Positions 1-4,673 of a stretch of 6,068 nucleotides of DNA are shown here, one piece after another; within the stretch, counting starts at the first letter, position 1, and each line of letters opens with the position of its first letter. Below the pieces are notes generated by a model that had not been told where the DNA came from, did no database searches, and saw only the letters and a program-made list of their open reading frames with translations. The stretch covers positions 1-6,068 of the forward strand of contig CANKOT010000136.1 in NCBI GenBank assembly GCA_947484245.1, given 5' to 3'. The stretch is from Comamonadaceae bacterium. GTDB lineage: Bacteria; Pseudomonadota; Gammaproteobacteria; Burkholderiales; Burkholderiaceae. The position numbers and the translations under genes are program-made.

Positions 1-560
1 CGCAGCGTTCAGCCAACGATTTGGATGTGCCAACGCAGTCCCATTTGGAAATGCTTGCGATGACAGCCATGCTGGGACATGACTTGATGCACGATGGAAG
101 CATAAACACTTATCCGGAGGAGTTGGAAACCAAATCAACTCACCATTTGAGACCGTTTTTGACTGAGCAACATGTGCCTGGGCAAGATATCAAGCTGATT
201 GAAAAGATTATTTTGATGACCGATCCAGCTAAAGTGGCGCTTCATCACAATTCCATCAAAAACATTTTTTTCGACATCCAGGTCGCAGATTGTTTAGGCA
301 TACTTTTACAAGAAGCAGATATATTGGCCAGTTGCTTTGAAGACATTGGAAGGGTTAGAACCTCATTTCTGGCAAAGGAATGGAGCCATCGATTTCTCAG
401 TAAATCAAAACTATTGATTACTCGACAGGGAAGATTGAACTTTCTAGAAACAAATGCCCGGTTCTCCAGTCCTGCAAGCCATATTTTGGGGATTCCAGAA
501 ATGGTCACAACGCAAATTCAATCTATTCACTCATCGCTATTTAAACGAAATTTAGTCTGA
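1..560 (+). CDS. HD-domain phosphohydrolase, cyclic-nucleotide phosphodiesterase-like (5' partial)
   Basis: The reading frame is open to the left edge (first whole codon at base 3), so the N-terminus lies outside the window. A TTG at 21 could be taken as a start, but the in-frame codons before it (QRSAND) run straight on, so I treat the gene as truncated by the window. Counting from that TTG, residues 19-29 read GHDLMHDGSIN, which resembles the HDxxHxGxxN metal-binding motif of class I cyclic-nucleotide phosphodiesterases. E36 and the following HH, and the EAD at 98-100 (LLQEADILAS), fit the later metal ligands of the HD superfamily. Such enzymes hydrolyse phosphoester bonds using two metal ions; the substrate here is unknown. 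No membrane segment is seen in the visible part. The C-terminal 60 residues match nothing I recognise. The stop overlaps the convergent hydrolase remnant by 9 bp. HD fold is fairly sure; phosphodiesterase activity is inference. Confidence 0.75.
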   Translation, partial: QRSANDLDVPTQSHLEMLAMTAMLGHDLMHDGSINTYPEELETKSTHHLRPFLTEQHVPGQDIKLIEKIILMTDPAKVALHHNSIKNIFFDIQVADCLGILLQEADILASCFEDIGRVRTSFLAKEWSHRFLSKSKLLITRQGRLNFLETNARFSSPASHILGIPEMVTTQIQSIHSSLFKRNLV

Positions 561-896
561 CCATTCAAGATTGTGGAAATCTGGCGTTGGAAACAGGCAT
601 CTGGCAAGGTCAAAAACATTGCGCAGATCATATTGATGTCCGATTTTGTCAATTGCCGCCTGCACGACCATGGCACACTCTTGCTCACTGAGTCCTATTG
701 GCCTGCAGATTCTTGTGTGTAAATTCGAAAATTTTTCAAGGCCTGTGCTGCGCACACCTTGCACCGTATCGACATGAATCAGGCAGTGCTCCTCAGGGGC
801 GGTTGGGCTGAAATTCATTCCCACATAGAGTGCCGCATGAGACCCAGTGGATTGGGTCAGGTATTGCAGACCATCGTTTAAATCGCAAAGCTTAAT
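552..896 (-). pseudogene. Remnant of YiiX/YebB-like (permuted NlpC/P60, 'lipo-like') cysteine hydrolase
   Basis: An open frame of 114 codons, bounded by a TAG at 897-899 and a TAA at 552-554, encodes an internal slice of the lipo-like/YiiX family. It reads LQYLTQSTGSHAALYVG near the N-terminus, then LHTRICRPIGLSE and YDLRNVFDLARCLFPTP near the C-terminus. Family members as I remember them carry a conserved His in the SHAALYVG segment, which is present here, and a catalytic Cys further on in a CSTLIAQAF-type segment, which is absent because the frame ends just after FPTP. The start of the family (PGDVLLVEG-type segment) is missing too, replaced by a few unrelated codons. I recall Trp in the STWSH position, and here it is Gly. 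A GTG at 822-824 would open a 90-codon ORF, but that loses the His. Both ends being gone argues for a decayed gene. The frame abuts the isochorismatase stop and overlaps the HD gene end. A small surviving protein is possible but less likely. Confidence 0.65.
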
Positions 897-1581
897 CTAA
901 GCGATCGATGACATCTTGCCATGTCATGACATCCCCGAATTGCTGGATGAAGGTTTCAAGCGTTGCAAGGTGTTCTTCGTCGGAAAGCGCGGCACAGCAG
1001 TCCGATACCATCACCACCTTGAAATCCAGCATCATGGCGTCTCGGCCGGTGGACTCGCAACAGACATTGGTTTTGGTACCAGCAATCAGGATCGTATCGA
1101 TGCCATAGTTGCGCAGCATAGGTTCGAGAGCAGATGAGCCTGATGTAAATGCGCTGTAGCGATTTTTCAATAAGATCACATCTTCTGGGCTAGTCACAAG
1201 CTCTGGCCATACGCGCTGTTTGCCAGGCATCAAGCTCTGCATGGTTTGAATGCGGATATCGTCAGCCACCACATGGTTGAAGAACATCTCCCAGTCACTG
1301 CGTTCGCCGAGGTGGGTGTTGGCATGCAGCACCCAAAAAATGGGCACACCTTTGGATCGAAGTTGTGTGGTCAGCGAATTGATGTGGGGGACAATACGGC
1401 GAGCTGTCGACACCTCTGCCGGTGCCCCTTCCTCGCAGAAGGTACTTTGCATGTCTATCACCACCAGTGCCGTGCGTTTTCTTTCAAGCGATTCGAACCA
1501 ATGGGACTTGCCTCTTCGAGCATTTAAGCGCTTGATGATGTGAGGCCGAATTTTGACACTGTGCATCGCTTGCGTTCCCAT
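892..1581 (-). CDS. Isochorismatase-family cysteine hydrolase
   Basis: This 229-residue protein has the full isochorismatase-like fold pattern. The catalytic triad is visible as D43 (ALVVIDMQ), K139 (LLKNRYSAF) and C174 (GTKTNVCCESTGRDA), followed by the typical VVMVSDCCAALSDEEH segment. Members hydrolyse amides, carbamoyl groups or vinyl ethers in the cytoplasm (RutB ureidoacrylate amidohydrolase, N-carbamoylsarcosine amidase, nicotinamidase, isochorismatase). The TNVCxEST wording is closest to RutB/carbamoyl-amidase-like members, but no rut genes are nearby and the substrate cannot be assigned. The catalytic Cys is followed by a second Cys (CC), which is uncommon. A ~35-residue basic extension precedes the core. 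The start is uncertain: the ATG at 1581 has no clear Shine-Dalgarno, and the second ATG at 1566 has a weak GGGA 9 bases upstream. Inverted repeats lie directly upstream of the first ATG. The gene appears intact and is separated from Tim44 by a hairpin. Confidence 0.9.
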   Translation of the reverse strand: MGTQAMHSVKIRPHIIKRLNARRGKSHWFESLERKRTALVVIDMQSTFCEEGAPAEVSTARRIVPHINSLTTQLRSKGVPIFWVLHANTHLGERSDWEMFFNHVVADDIRIQTMQSLMPGKQRVWPELVTSPEDVILLKNRYSAFTSGSSALEPMLRNYGIDTILIAGTKTNVCCESTGRDAMMLDFKVVMVSDCCAALSDEEHLATLETFIQQFGDVMTWQDVIDRLD

Positions 1582-1582
1582 T

Positions 1583-1603
1583 AGGTATTTAAGACGGATA
1601 CCT
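1583..1603. promoter_or_regulatory. Inverted repeat AGGTAT-N9-ATACCT upstream of the isochorismatase gene
   Basis: Perfect 6-bp arms (1583-1588 and 1598-1603) separated by 9 bp end two bases upstream of the first possible ATG of the isochorismatase gene. The position suits an operator for a dimeric repressor, or a hairpin in the mRNA leader. Six-base arms can occur by chance, so this is tentative. Confidence 0.3.
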
Positions 1604-1606
1604 CTG

Positions 1607-1619
1607 GGTGAAATTCACC
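1607..1619. promoter_or_regulatory. 13-bp palindrome GGTGAAATTCACC
   Basis: This is a perfect inverted repeat with 6-bp arms around a central A, lying 26 bp upstream of the isochorismatase ATG and between the N9-spaced repeat and the large hairpin. It could be an operator half of a composite control region. No known regulator consensus is claimed. Confidence 0.3.
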
Positions 1620-1625
1620 AGCAGC

Positions 1626-1655
1626 CGTGATGCTTGGCGCTGGCCAAGCATCACG
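1626..1655 (-). terminator. 13-bp perfect hairpin after the Tim44-domain gene
   Basis: The arms CGTGATGCTTGGC (1626-1638) and GCCAAGCATCACG (1643-1655) pair perfectly around a 4-base loop. The hairpin begins 8 bases past the Tim44 stop codon in the direction of transcription. Neither side carries a run of T, so it is not a classic intrinsic terminator. It may act as an mRNA 3'-end stabiliser or a Rho-assisted end, and it would separate Tim44 transcription from the isochorismatase gene. The structure is certain; the role is inference. Confidence 0.6.
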
Positions 1656-1663
1656 TTATAGAG

Positions 1664-2590
1664 TTAACTTGTCGCCTGAATGCCAGCCACAAGCCAACCA
1701 CTGTTGGCGCCTTTGCTCAGCGACATGTTCCAGACTTCTTTGAACGCCTCAGCTTGGGCCCCGACATCTTCGCGAATCATCCCGGTGAACTCAACGCTGG
1801 CCAGGTGGCTGTCATAGGACTCTTCAATGCCCAGCAACTTGGCCTCAAGAGAGACCACTTCAGTTTTGGTCATTTGGCCCACTGAACTGGTAGCGTCGCG
1901 CTCGGCAATTTGTGCTTTGATTTCGGTCAGCATGTGGTCTGTCATCAGGTTACGCAGGCTGGCCGTATCTGATCGATCCCAGGCATCTTGCATGGTGACA
2001 AAGTTTTCTTTGGCGTGATGAAGAAACCCATTGGCATCAAAACCAGCGGGGATTGACCAGGTGGGTTGAAATCCGCTGACCGCTGAGCCAATCATGCTGC
2101 CCGATGCGGCATGGGTTGCATTGGGGTGTGCATTGAATTGGGTTGTTTGCTGCTGCATAGGCGGTGTTGCCCCAGCACCTTGAAAGGCCAAGGGACTGGT
2201 GTTGGTCACAGTGTTTTGGGCGGCTGCTCTGCGGCGCATAAAGTAGCCGACCGCCATCATGATGGCCAGAGCAATCAGCCCAAACATCATGAATTGCCCG
2301 AGCTCTTCGCCAAACCCCATGGAACTTGCCAGCCATGCCAGCCCAAGACCCGCTGCCAGTCCGCCCAGCATCGCGCCCCATGGACGTTTTTGTGGTGCAG
2401 CTGCAGGTGGGGGCGCAGCTGGGGTTGCAGGCGTGGCATTTTGTCCAGGCTTTGCGCCTTGTGACTGAGAGACATTGTTGGATTGCTGGCCAACAGACTT
2501 ACCTGATCCCAAGCGCTTCGCGGCTTCAGCACTGAAGCTGGTAAAGCCCATGATCAAAGCCAAAGCGACAGAAAGAAATCTACCGTGCAT
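1664..2590 (-). CDS. Tim44-like domain protein, secreted and membrane-anchored
   Basis: The ATG at 2590 is preferred because GGAG sits 6 bases upstream; a TTG at 2602 would place that Shine-Dalgarno inside the gene. The 308-residue product has a signal peptide at about 1-23 (hydrophobic FLSVALALIMGF, then SAEAAKR). A low-complexity Gln/Ala/Pro linker follows to about 70, including a run of Pro and Ala. A Gly/Ala-rich hydrophobic stretch (about 72-92) and a second membrane segment (about 97-117) end in MRRRAAA, a positive stop. A Gln/Asn-rich linker leads to a C-terminal Tim44-like/NTF2-type domain at about 180-306 (FLHHAKENFVTMQDAWDRSD, then LRNLMTDHMLTEIKAQI). This architecture matches Tim44-domain proteins common in betaproteobacteria. 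Mitochondrial Tim44 tethers the import motor, but the role of the bacterial family is not established. The gene seems monocistronic, with its own promoter upstream and a hairpin after the stop. Confidence 0.92.
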   Translation of the reverse strand: MHGRFLSVALALIMGFTSFSAEAAKRLGSGKSVGQQSNNVSQSQGAKPGQNATPATPAAPPPAAAPQKRPWGAMLGGLAAGLGLAWLASSMGFGEELGQFMMFGLIALAIMMAVGYFMRRRAAAQNTVTNTSPLAFQGAGATPPMQQQTTQFNAHPNATHAASGSMIGSAVSGFQPTWSIPAGFDANGFLHHAKENFVTMQDAWDRSDTASLRNLMTDHMLTEIKAQIAERDATSSVGQMTKTEVVSLEAKLLGIEESYDSHLASVEFTGMIREDVGAQAEAFKEVWNMSLSKGANSGWLVAGIQATS

Positions 2591-2596
2591 AGTGAA

Positions 2597-2600
2597 CTCC
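2597..2600 (-). promoter_or_regulatory. Ribosome-binding site GGAG deciding the Tim44 start
   Basis: GGAG on the - strand lies 6 bases before the ATG at 2590. It overlaps the codons that an upstream TTG start would use, which supports the ATG. Confidence 0.7.
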
Positions 2601-2661
2601 AAAAATAAAAAGGATAGCTAAAAATCTACCAGAGCTCAGTTTAGCGAAAAGCGCATGAAAC

Positions 2662-2679
2662 TTGTCAGCATGCCGACAA
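2662..2679. promoter_or_regulatory. 18-bp near-palindrome at the predicted Tim44 transcription start
   Basis: The + strand reads TTGTCAGCATGCCGACAA, in which 8 of 9 base pairs match (only 2667/2674 fails). It overlaps the edge of the predicted -10 box and covers the expected start point, a classic place for a repressor operator. No regulator is identified. Confidence 0.4.
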
Positions 2680-2706
2680 TATCCTTGCAGGGATTGGTTC
2701 TTTCAA
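2678..2706 (-). promoter_or_regulatory. Candidate sigma-70 promoter for the Tim44-domain gene
   Basis: On the - strand, TTGAAA (2706-2701, 5 of 6 to TTGACA) and GATATT (2683-2678, 4 of 6 to TATAAT) are separated by exactly 17 bp. Transcription would start near 2671, giving a leader of about 80 bases before the ATG at 2590. Confidence 0.5.
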
Positions 2707-2721
2707 CACACGCAAATGAAT

Positions 2722-2739
2722 AAGCCTTCTAACGGGCTT
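2722..2739 (-). terminator. Weak hairpin after the 117-residue gene
   Basis: The 5-bp arms AAGCC (2722-2726) and GGCTT (2735-2739) enclose an 8-base loop, about 23 bases past the stop at 2763. On the - strand the stem is followed by ATTCATTT, only a loose T tract. It could end transcription weakly, but the stem is short. Confidence 0.25.
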
Positions 2740-2762
2740 GTGAGAAATACTTGTTGAATAAC

Positions 2763-3116
2763 TCACTGTGCGATGGTCAAACCATTGATCTTCATCAATA
2801 AATAGATGTATTGAAGTTCAGCCTTCTCACAGTCTGGCGCCCCCACCCGACGAGCCAATGCATGCGCTGGGATTTGTAGGTGTTTTCCCTCAATTTCAAC
2901 TTCTACGCGGAAATAGCAGGGGCTCAACTCTCGAAAGGCAATGACCGTACCCCAACGGCCTATGGGCCAAGGCTTGCGGATCACGACAACTTGATCACCG
3001 GGTCGAGCAAGGCAATCTAAATTGTCCTCGTATGCCAGTTGAATTTCAGTGTCAGAAGTTTTGGCACTGGCCTTTGCAAAGTTGTTTGCAAACTCAATGA
3101 ATTGTTCGGCGTTCAT
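2763..3116 (-). CDS. Uncharacterised 117-residue protein with SH3/KOW-like core
   Basis: I do not recognise this protein. The only sizeable frame here codes for 117 residues starting at ATG 3116; the Shine-Dalgarno is poor (TAGGC immediately upstream). An acidic helical N-terminus (about 1-35) leads to a beta-rich middle, residues 37-92: ARPGDQVVVIRKP, then GRWGTVIAF, YFRVEVEIEGK and LQIPAHALARR. The PGDxVxV...GxxGxV pattern resembles a small SH3-like barrel of KOW type, as found in some nucleic-acid- or ribosome-binding proteins, but this is pattern reading only. The C-terminus (LQYIYLLMKINGL) looks helical. No signal peptide or membrane segment is seen, so it is probably cytoplasmic. It stands alone between a palindrome-rich upstream region and the Tim44 gene. 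Coding is likely because the frame is long and opposing frames are short; function unknown. Confidence 0.65.
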   Translation of the reverse strand: MNAEQFIEFANNFAKASAKTSDTEIQLAYEDNLDCLARPGDQVVVIRKPWPIGRWGTVIAFRELSPCYFRVEVEIEGKHLQIPAHALARRVGAPDCEKAELQYIYLLMKINGLTIAQ

Positions 3117-3135
3117 GCCTAGAGATTCGGCGCGA

Positions 3136-3145
3136 AATGGCCATT
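3136..3145. promoter_or_regulatory. Palindrome AATGGCCATT upstream of the 117-residue gene
   Basis: This 10-bp perfect palindrome is built from the same GCCATT/AATGGC half-sites as the larger palindrome at 3171-3186. The two centres are 38 bp apart. It lies 20 bp before the ATG at 3116. A pair of binding sites for one regulator is possible. Confidence 0.3.
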
Positions 3146-3163
3146 ACTTTAGTTTTTTGGGGA

Positions 3164-3192
3164 ATTTTTCGCCATTGCGCAATGGCAAGCAA
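3164..3192 (-). promoter_or_regulatory. Candidate promoter with 16-bp perfect palindrome in its spacer
   Basis: On the - strand, TTGCTT (3192-3187) and AAAAAT (3169-3164) are 17 bp apart. The spacer contains GCCATTGCGCAATGGC (3171-3186), a perfect 16-bp palindrome. The boxes are weak matches (3 of 6 and 4 of 6). The palindrome itself is the strong observation. It is followed by GAAAAA on the - strand and by AAGCAA on the + strand, so it is not an intrinsic terminator. Confidence 0.35.
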
Positions 3193-3266
3193 CCCATCAT
3201 CTAGGGATCGGACAAATTTTTTCTATGCTTGCTGATGGCTCTTTGTCCCACCATTTTCAGGAAACC

Positions 3267-3288
3267 AGACAAAGTTAGGTCTTTGTCT
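3267..3288 (-). terminator. Hairpin spanning the stop codon of the zinc-ribbon gene
   Basis: AGACAAAG (3267-3274) and CTTTGTCT (3281-3288) form a perfect 8-bp stem with a 6-base loop that contains the stop codon at 3275-3277. On the - strand it continues with GGTTTCC rather than a T run. It may protect the 3' end or assist termination of the BLUF/zinc-ribbon transcript. Confidence 0.4.
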
Positions 3289-3481
3289 TACATTCTCCGC
3301 ACATGAACATGTTCTGATTGAGAAAGCGCTTGAAGCTGCCTAGCGCTCGAGGCTTGTGCAAGCCGCATTTGAAGCAACTCATGCTGGCAACAGTGGCGGA
3401 CACACCAAAAGGGCTACCCCCTTCTTTGGATTTGTACCTCAGCCCATCGCGAGAAATCTTTGTGGTTTCGTCTTTGCTCAT
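3275..3481 (-). CDS. Small four-cysteine zinc-ribbon-like protein
   Basis: This 68-residue protein has two CxxC pairs, C36-C39 (SCFKCG) and C61-C64 (MCGECK), 21 residues apart. That is the layout of a zinc ribbon or zinc knuckle. The N-terminal half is polar and basic (MSKDETTKISRDGLRYKSKEGGSPFG), and the loop between the pairs is rich in Lys/Arg (HKPRALGSFKRF), which would suit nucleic-acid or protein contact. The start ATG at 3481 has AAGGG 4 bases upstream, a slightly close Shine-Dalgarno. It lies 27 bp behind the BLUF gene on the same strand with no terminator between, so co-transcription is likely. I have an impression of similar small proteins in related bacteria but can name no function. 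A hairpin covers its stop codon. Zinc binding is inferred from the cysteines only. Confidence 0.7.
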   Translation of the reverse strand: MSKDETTKISRDGLRYKSKEGGSPFGVSATVASMSCFKCGLHKPRALGSFKRFLNQNMFMCGECKTKT

Positions 3482-3508
3482 TTTTCCCTTTTTTGTTCAG
3501 GTATGAAT

Positions 3509-3931
3509 TTAGGGGTTCATGTTTTGAATGGGTGTGCTGGACTTTAAGAGATCGTCAATGATTTTCATGGCATCGCTGCTGGAAGCGGAGTAGGGGTCGA
3601 ATTCTGGATGGGCCATTTCCACCATGGGGTCATCCATAGACAGTTGAACCAGCGCCATTGACCACAGGCCATACCGACGCTGTTCAATTTCTTCCATGGA
3701 GAGTATTTCAACGTTTTTGTGCCGTGTATCTGCCATGATTCGAGAAAACAAAGCGTTGATGGCTGATCTTTGGCCCTCAATCACCTGCAGGAATATGCCA
3801 GAGCCTTGGCACAGCACCCCAGTGATATCCGTTTTTTTGTTGTTGACGCTAGAAACTTCCAAAATAGAAGTGGTTACATAAGTGGTTATGGGACCCACCG
3901 GTTTGCTGACATACAAAAGTCTGATGAGCAT
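3509..3931 (-). CDS. Short BLUF-domain blue-light sensor (FAD)
   Basis: The protein has 140 residues. A BLUF domain fills about 1-95, with the residues that bind flavin and switch its hydrogen bonds in place: Y7 (LLYVSK), N31 (NNKKTDITGVL), Q49 (GIFLQVIEG), W90 and M92 (RYGLWSMAL). The spacing is one less than that I recall for cyanobacterial PixD (Y8, N32, Q50, W91, M93). The segment RIMADTRHKNVEIL is also typical. The 45 residues after the core contain no recognisable output domain, so it is a 'short' BLUF protein that would signal through a partner. ATG 3931 is supported by AAAGGGA 7 bases upstream. It is the first gene of a likely two-gene unit with the zinc-ribbon protein. No signal peptide; cytoplasmic. 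The output pathway is unknown. A TATAAG-like -10 lies at 3971-3976, but I see no good -35. Confidence 0.93.
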   Translation of the reverse strand: MLIRLLYVSKPVGPITTYVTTSILEVSSVNNKKTDITGVLCQGSGIFLQVIEGQRSAINALFSRIMADTRHKNVEILSMEEIEQRRYGLWSMALVQLSMDDPMVEMAHPEFDPYSASSSDAMKIIDDLLKSSTPIQNMNP

Positions 3932-4009
3932 GAAAGTGTCCCTTTGAAATGATTCGTGCGCCCAATCAAGCTTATAGGGCAGCGATGTATTTCGTGAGCT
4001 TAACCCAAG

Positions 4010-4036
4010 CGAACAAAGATGGCTGGCCTTTGTTTG
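4010..4036 (-). terminator. Hairpin after the NTF2-like gene
   Basis: AACAAAG (4012-4018) pairs with CTTTGTT (4028-4034) around a 9-base loop, extendable to 9 pairs with one G-U. It lies 18 bases past the stop at 4054 and before the BLUF gene. No strong T run follows, so termination strength is doubtful. Confidence 0.35.
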
Positions 4037-4053
4037 CGGAGCACGTCATGCAT

Positions 4054-4629
4054 TCATAAAGAGGTTTGCGACCTGAAATTCTCAATCTCTTTTCTTGCTT
4101 CGTACAGCCGGTCGCTCATATCGCGTTGACCCCAAACCAGGGGGTGGGTCCGTGCACCACTCAGGGCGAGACTGTCCGACATTGCTTCAGTCACCACGGT
4201 TCTGTGAAGTACACGCCATTGGCCCTCACGGCGTTCAAAGTGATCTACGTAACGGCCCCAGTAGTCCCGGCTGAATGCATCTGTGGGTTTGGCAAAACTT
4301 AACTCTTCACCCGTTGGGGCGCGAAGGCGACGGCTCACGAAATAGGTTTCCACAAGCGCAGAGTCATGGCTGCCAAACTCGATCAGACAGTTCCCTAGGA
4401 AATGCATTGAATTGTCAACGCCTTTGAACAGATTTTCCAGCCAGGCAATGAGGCCATTGATGTCACCCTGGTAATTGCCGTGGGAATCGAAGGCGTCCTC
4501 GTGATAAGTCGATCGCACAAGATCCCAGTCCCCCCGATCTACGCCACGGGCATAGCGACAGATCGTTTCATAGATTTCCTCTTTGTCCAGTAACCGTTGT
4601 AGAGCTTCGTCACGCGTGGGTGAATGCAT
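4054..4629 (-). CDS. NTF2/SnoaL-like fold protein
   Basis: A 191-residue protein starting at ATG 4629, preceded by GAGAGG 9 bases upstream. A longer frame could start at TTG 4677, overlapping the TctC stop, but family proteins usually begin shortly before the LLDKEEIYETICRYARGVDRGDWDLV helix, which favours the ATG. The middle (FDSHGNYQGDINGLIAWLENLF, SMHFLGNCLIEFGSHDSALVETYFVSRR) and the strand pair REGQWRVLHRTVVTEAMSDS are typical of SnoaL-like NTF2 domains. D31 and H76 fall where LinA and scytalone dehydratase have a catalytic Asp-His dyad, so a dehydratase, isomerase or lyase role is possible. The last 35 residues (GQRDMSDRLYEARKEIENFR) are a charged helix. No signal peptide. It follows the TctC-type gene by 44 bp on the same strand, suggesting an accessory enzyme for the same compound. 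The reaction is unknown. Confidence 0.85.
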   Translation of the reverse strand: MHSPTRDEALQRLLDKEEIYETICRYARGVDRGDWDLVRSTYHEDAFDSHGNYQGDINGLIAWLENLFKGVDNSMHFLGNCLIEFGSHDSALVETYFVSRRLRAPTGEELSFAKPTDAFSRDYWGRYVDHFERREGQWRVLHRTVVTEAMSDSLALSGARTHPLVWGQRDMSDRLYEARKEIENFRSQTSL

Positions 4630-4673
4630 TTCTCTGAGCCTCTCAAAGTGCAGCGTTGCCCTCAGCTTTTGTA

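Noticed and set aside
245..508. 87-codon frame on the - strand inside the HD gene
   Set aside because: It overlaps the HD gene completely, shows no family resemblance, and does not continue the hydrolase remnant.
841..858. Perfect GACCCA-N6-TGGGTC inverted repeat
   Set aside because: It falls within the coding remnant (LTQSTG codons) and is probably a by-product of that sequence.
882..905. Stem ATCGC...GCGAT with inner GCTT/AAGC near the isochorismatase stop, as a terminator
   Set aside because: The stem is short and bulged, with only TTTAAA after it, so it is too weak to call.
908..1543. Several + strand frames of 66-97 codons opposite the isochorismatase gene
   Set aside because: Their products look random (Ser/Cys/His-rich), and the - strand gene with a full catalytic triad explains the region.
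2037..2535. Frames of 69-117 codons on both strands within the Tim44 gene
   Set aside because: They arise from the low-complexity Gln/Ala/Pro coding region and have no start signals or recognisable domains.
3932..4009. Promoter of the BLUF gene based on TATAAG at 3971-3976
   Set aside because: No acceptable -35 element lies at 16-19 bp, so only the -10-like hexamer could be noted.
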